Program-made: the position numbers and the translations under genes
In this document: positions 15,747-16,169 of the stretch, one piece after another
How the letters are laid out: every line of letters starts with the position of its first letter
How positions within the stretch are numbered: position 1 is the stretch's first letter
The notes under the pieces: generated by a model
What the model saw: the letters and a program-made list of their open reading frames with translations, nothing else
What the model was told of the DNA's origin: nothing
Database searches by the model: none
NCBI GenBank assembly: GCA_938015405.1
Contig: CALLPZ010000544.1
Location: 1-16,169, forward strand
DNA: 16,169 nucleotides
Direction of reading: 5' to 3'
DNA from: an uncultured Pseudanabaenaceae cyanobacterium
GTDB lineage: Bacteria > Cyanobacteriota > Cyanobacteriia > PCC-9006 > JAAUQQ01

Positions 15747-16169
15747 CTACTCCTTGAGCTCACCACTCAGCCTGCCACTCGACCTGACATTCAACGCGCC
15801 GCCGTCAATGGGCAGCTCCACCACAGACCTCGTCACCGAGATTTGGGCGAACAGGGGATGACTAGAGGTTGCATTGCACAGTCGGGTGAGGTCCAGCAGG
15901 GAGCCATCCACGTTGCGCATAAAACAATTGACACTACTTTCAGGCGTGCCCGCTGGTAGGGTCGGAACCTTATCCGCCAGGGCAGTATTCTGAGCAACCA
16001 AGCTGGTGTTTGGGGTCGCGAGCCAGGAAGACTCAACCGGCGACTCAGCGGCGCAGGCGGAAGCGGGCAAATACTGCTGACAGAGCGCCTGCCAATTGGA
16101 AACGCTACCGCTATTGGCCTGAGCAGGAAAGGCATAGCCCAAGCTGGCGAGCAGCACGGCGAGTTTTAC
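15747..16169 (-). CDS. Small secreted protein, start probably beyond the right edge
   Basis: The frame is open from the window edge to TAG at 15747-15749, about 140 codons. A GTG at 16155-16157 could start it, but the preceding in-frame codons (V-K-L-A before VLLASLGYAFPAQA) improve the signal peptide by giving it a basic n-region, so the true start is probably just outside. Cleavage is likely after AQA. The mature part has four Cys: two in ALCQQYLPASACA and two in CFMRNVDGSLLDLTRLC. The phrase C-F-M-x5-GSLLDLTRLC resembles a pattern I have seen in small exported cyanobacterial proteins of unknown function. The Cys pairs suggest disulfides in the periplasm or outside. I do not recognise a named family. 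It lies 34 bp upstream of sfsA on the same strand. Confidence 0.75.
   Translation of the reverse strand, partial: VKLAVLLASLGYAFPAQANSGSVSNWQALCQQYLPASACAAESPVESSWLATPNTSLVAQNTALADKVPTLPAGTPESSVNCFMRNVDGSLLDLTRLCNATSSHPLFAQISVTRSVVELPIDGGALNVRSSGRLSGELKE

Overview
The window looks like chromosomal DNA of a cyanobacterium, probably a filamentous or Leptolyngbya-like lineage, although the genus cannot be fixed from sequence alone. The evidence is 16 copies of the palindrome GCGATCGC (HIP1) in 16 kb, a cyanobacterial-type haemagglutinin/TPS exoprotein, a CHASE2 hybrid kinase, an HstK-like giant kinase, a DUF3598 calycin-like protein and a small cyanobacterial membrane protein. I see no tRNA, rRNA, CRISPR array, insertion sequence or phage gene.

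Layout. (1) Positions 1-2681, minus strand: one uninterrupted reading frame of 893 codons that runs off the left edge. It encodes a secreted filamentous-haemagglutinin-type (two-partner secretion) protein and starts at TTG. (2) Divergent from it, at 2974-5454 plus, is a CHASE2 hybrid histidine kinase, also starting at TTG; the two share a 292-bp intergenic region. (3) A 155-bp convergent gap (5455-5609) holds a perfect 9-bp hairpin and a three-unit 13-bp tandem repeat. (4) 5610-7784 minus is an unusually long carotenoid oxygenase. (5) A 388-bp divergent region (7785-8172) carries an interleaved direct and inverted repeat that could be an operator. (6) 8173-13632 plus is a 1819-residue signalling protein: Ser/Thr kinase, AAA-type ATPase, long helical region, GAF, then a GGEEF diguanylate cyclase with an intact I-site. 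(7) 13652-13831 minus is an easily missed 59-residue membrane protein. (8) 14019-14852 plus is a DUF3598-like calycin protein. (9) 14870-15712 minus is SfsA, and directly upstream on the same strand (15747 to the right edge) is a small secreted protein cut by the window end.

How the genes relate. Two large sensory proteins dominate: a membrane hybrid kinase and a cytoplasmic kinase/diguanylate cyclase. The first is divergent from a surface exoprotein and the second is divergent from a carotenoid-cleaving enzyme. A link between c-di-GMP signalling, surface adhesion and carotenoid metabolism is tempting but is inference from position only. The most striking item is the giant protein, which keeps the HstK-type front end but has a c-di-GMP synthase where the described HstK has a histidine kinase.
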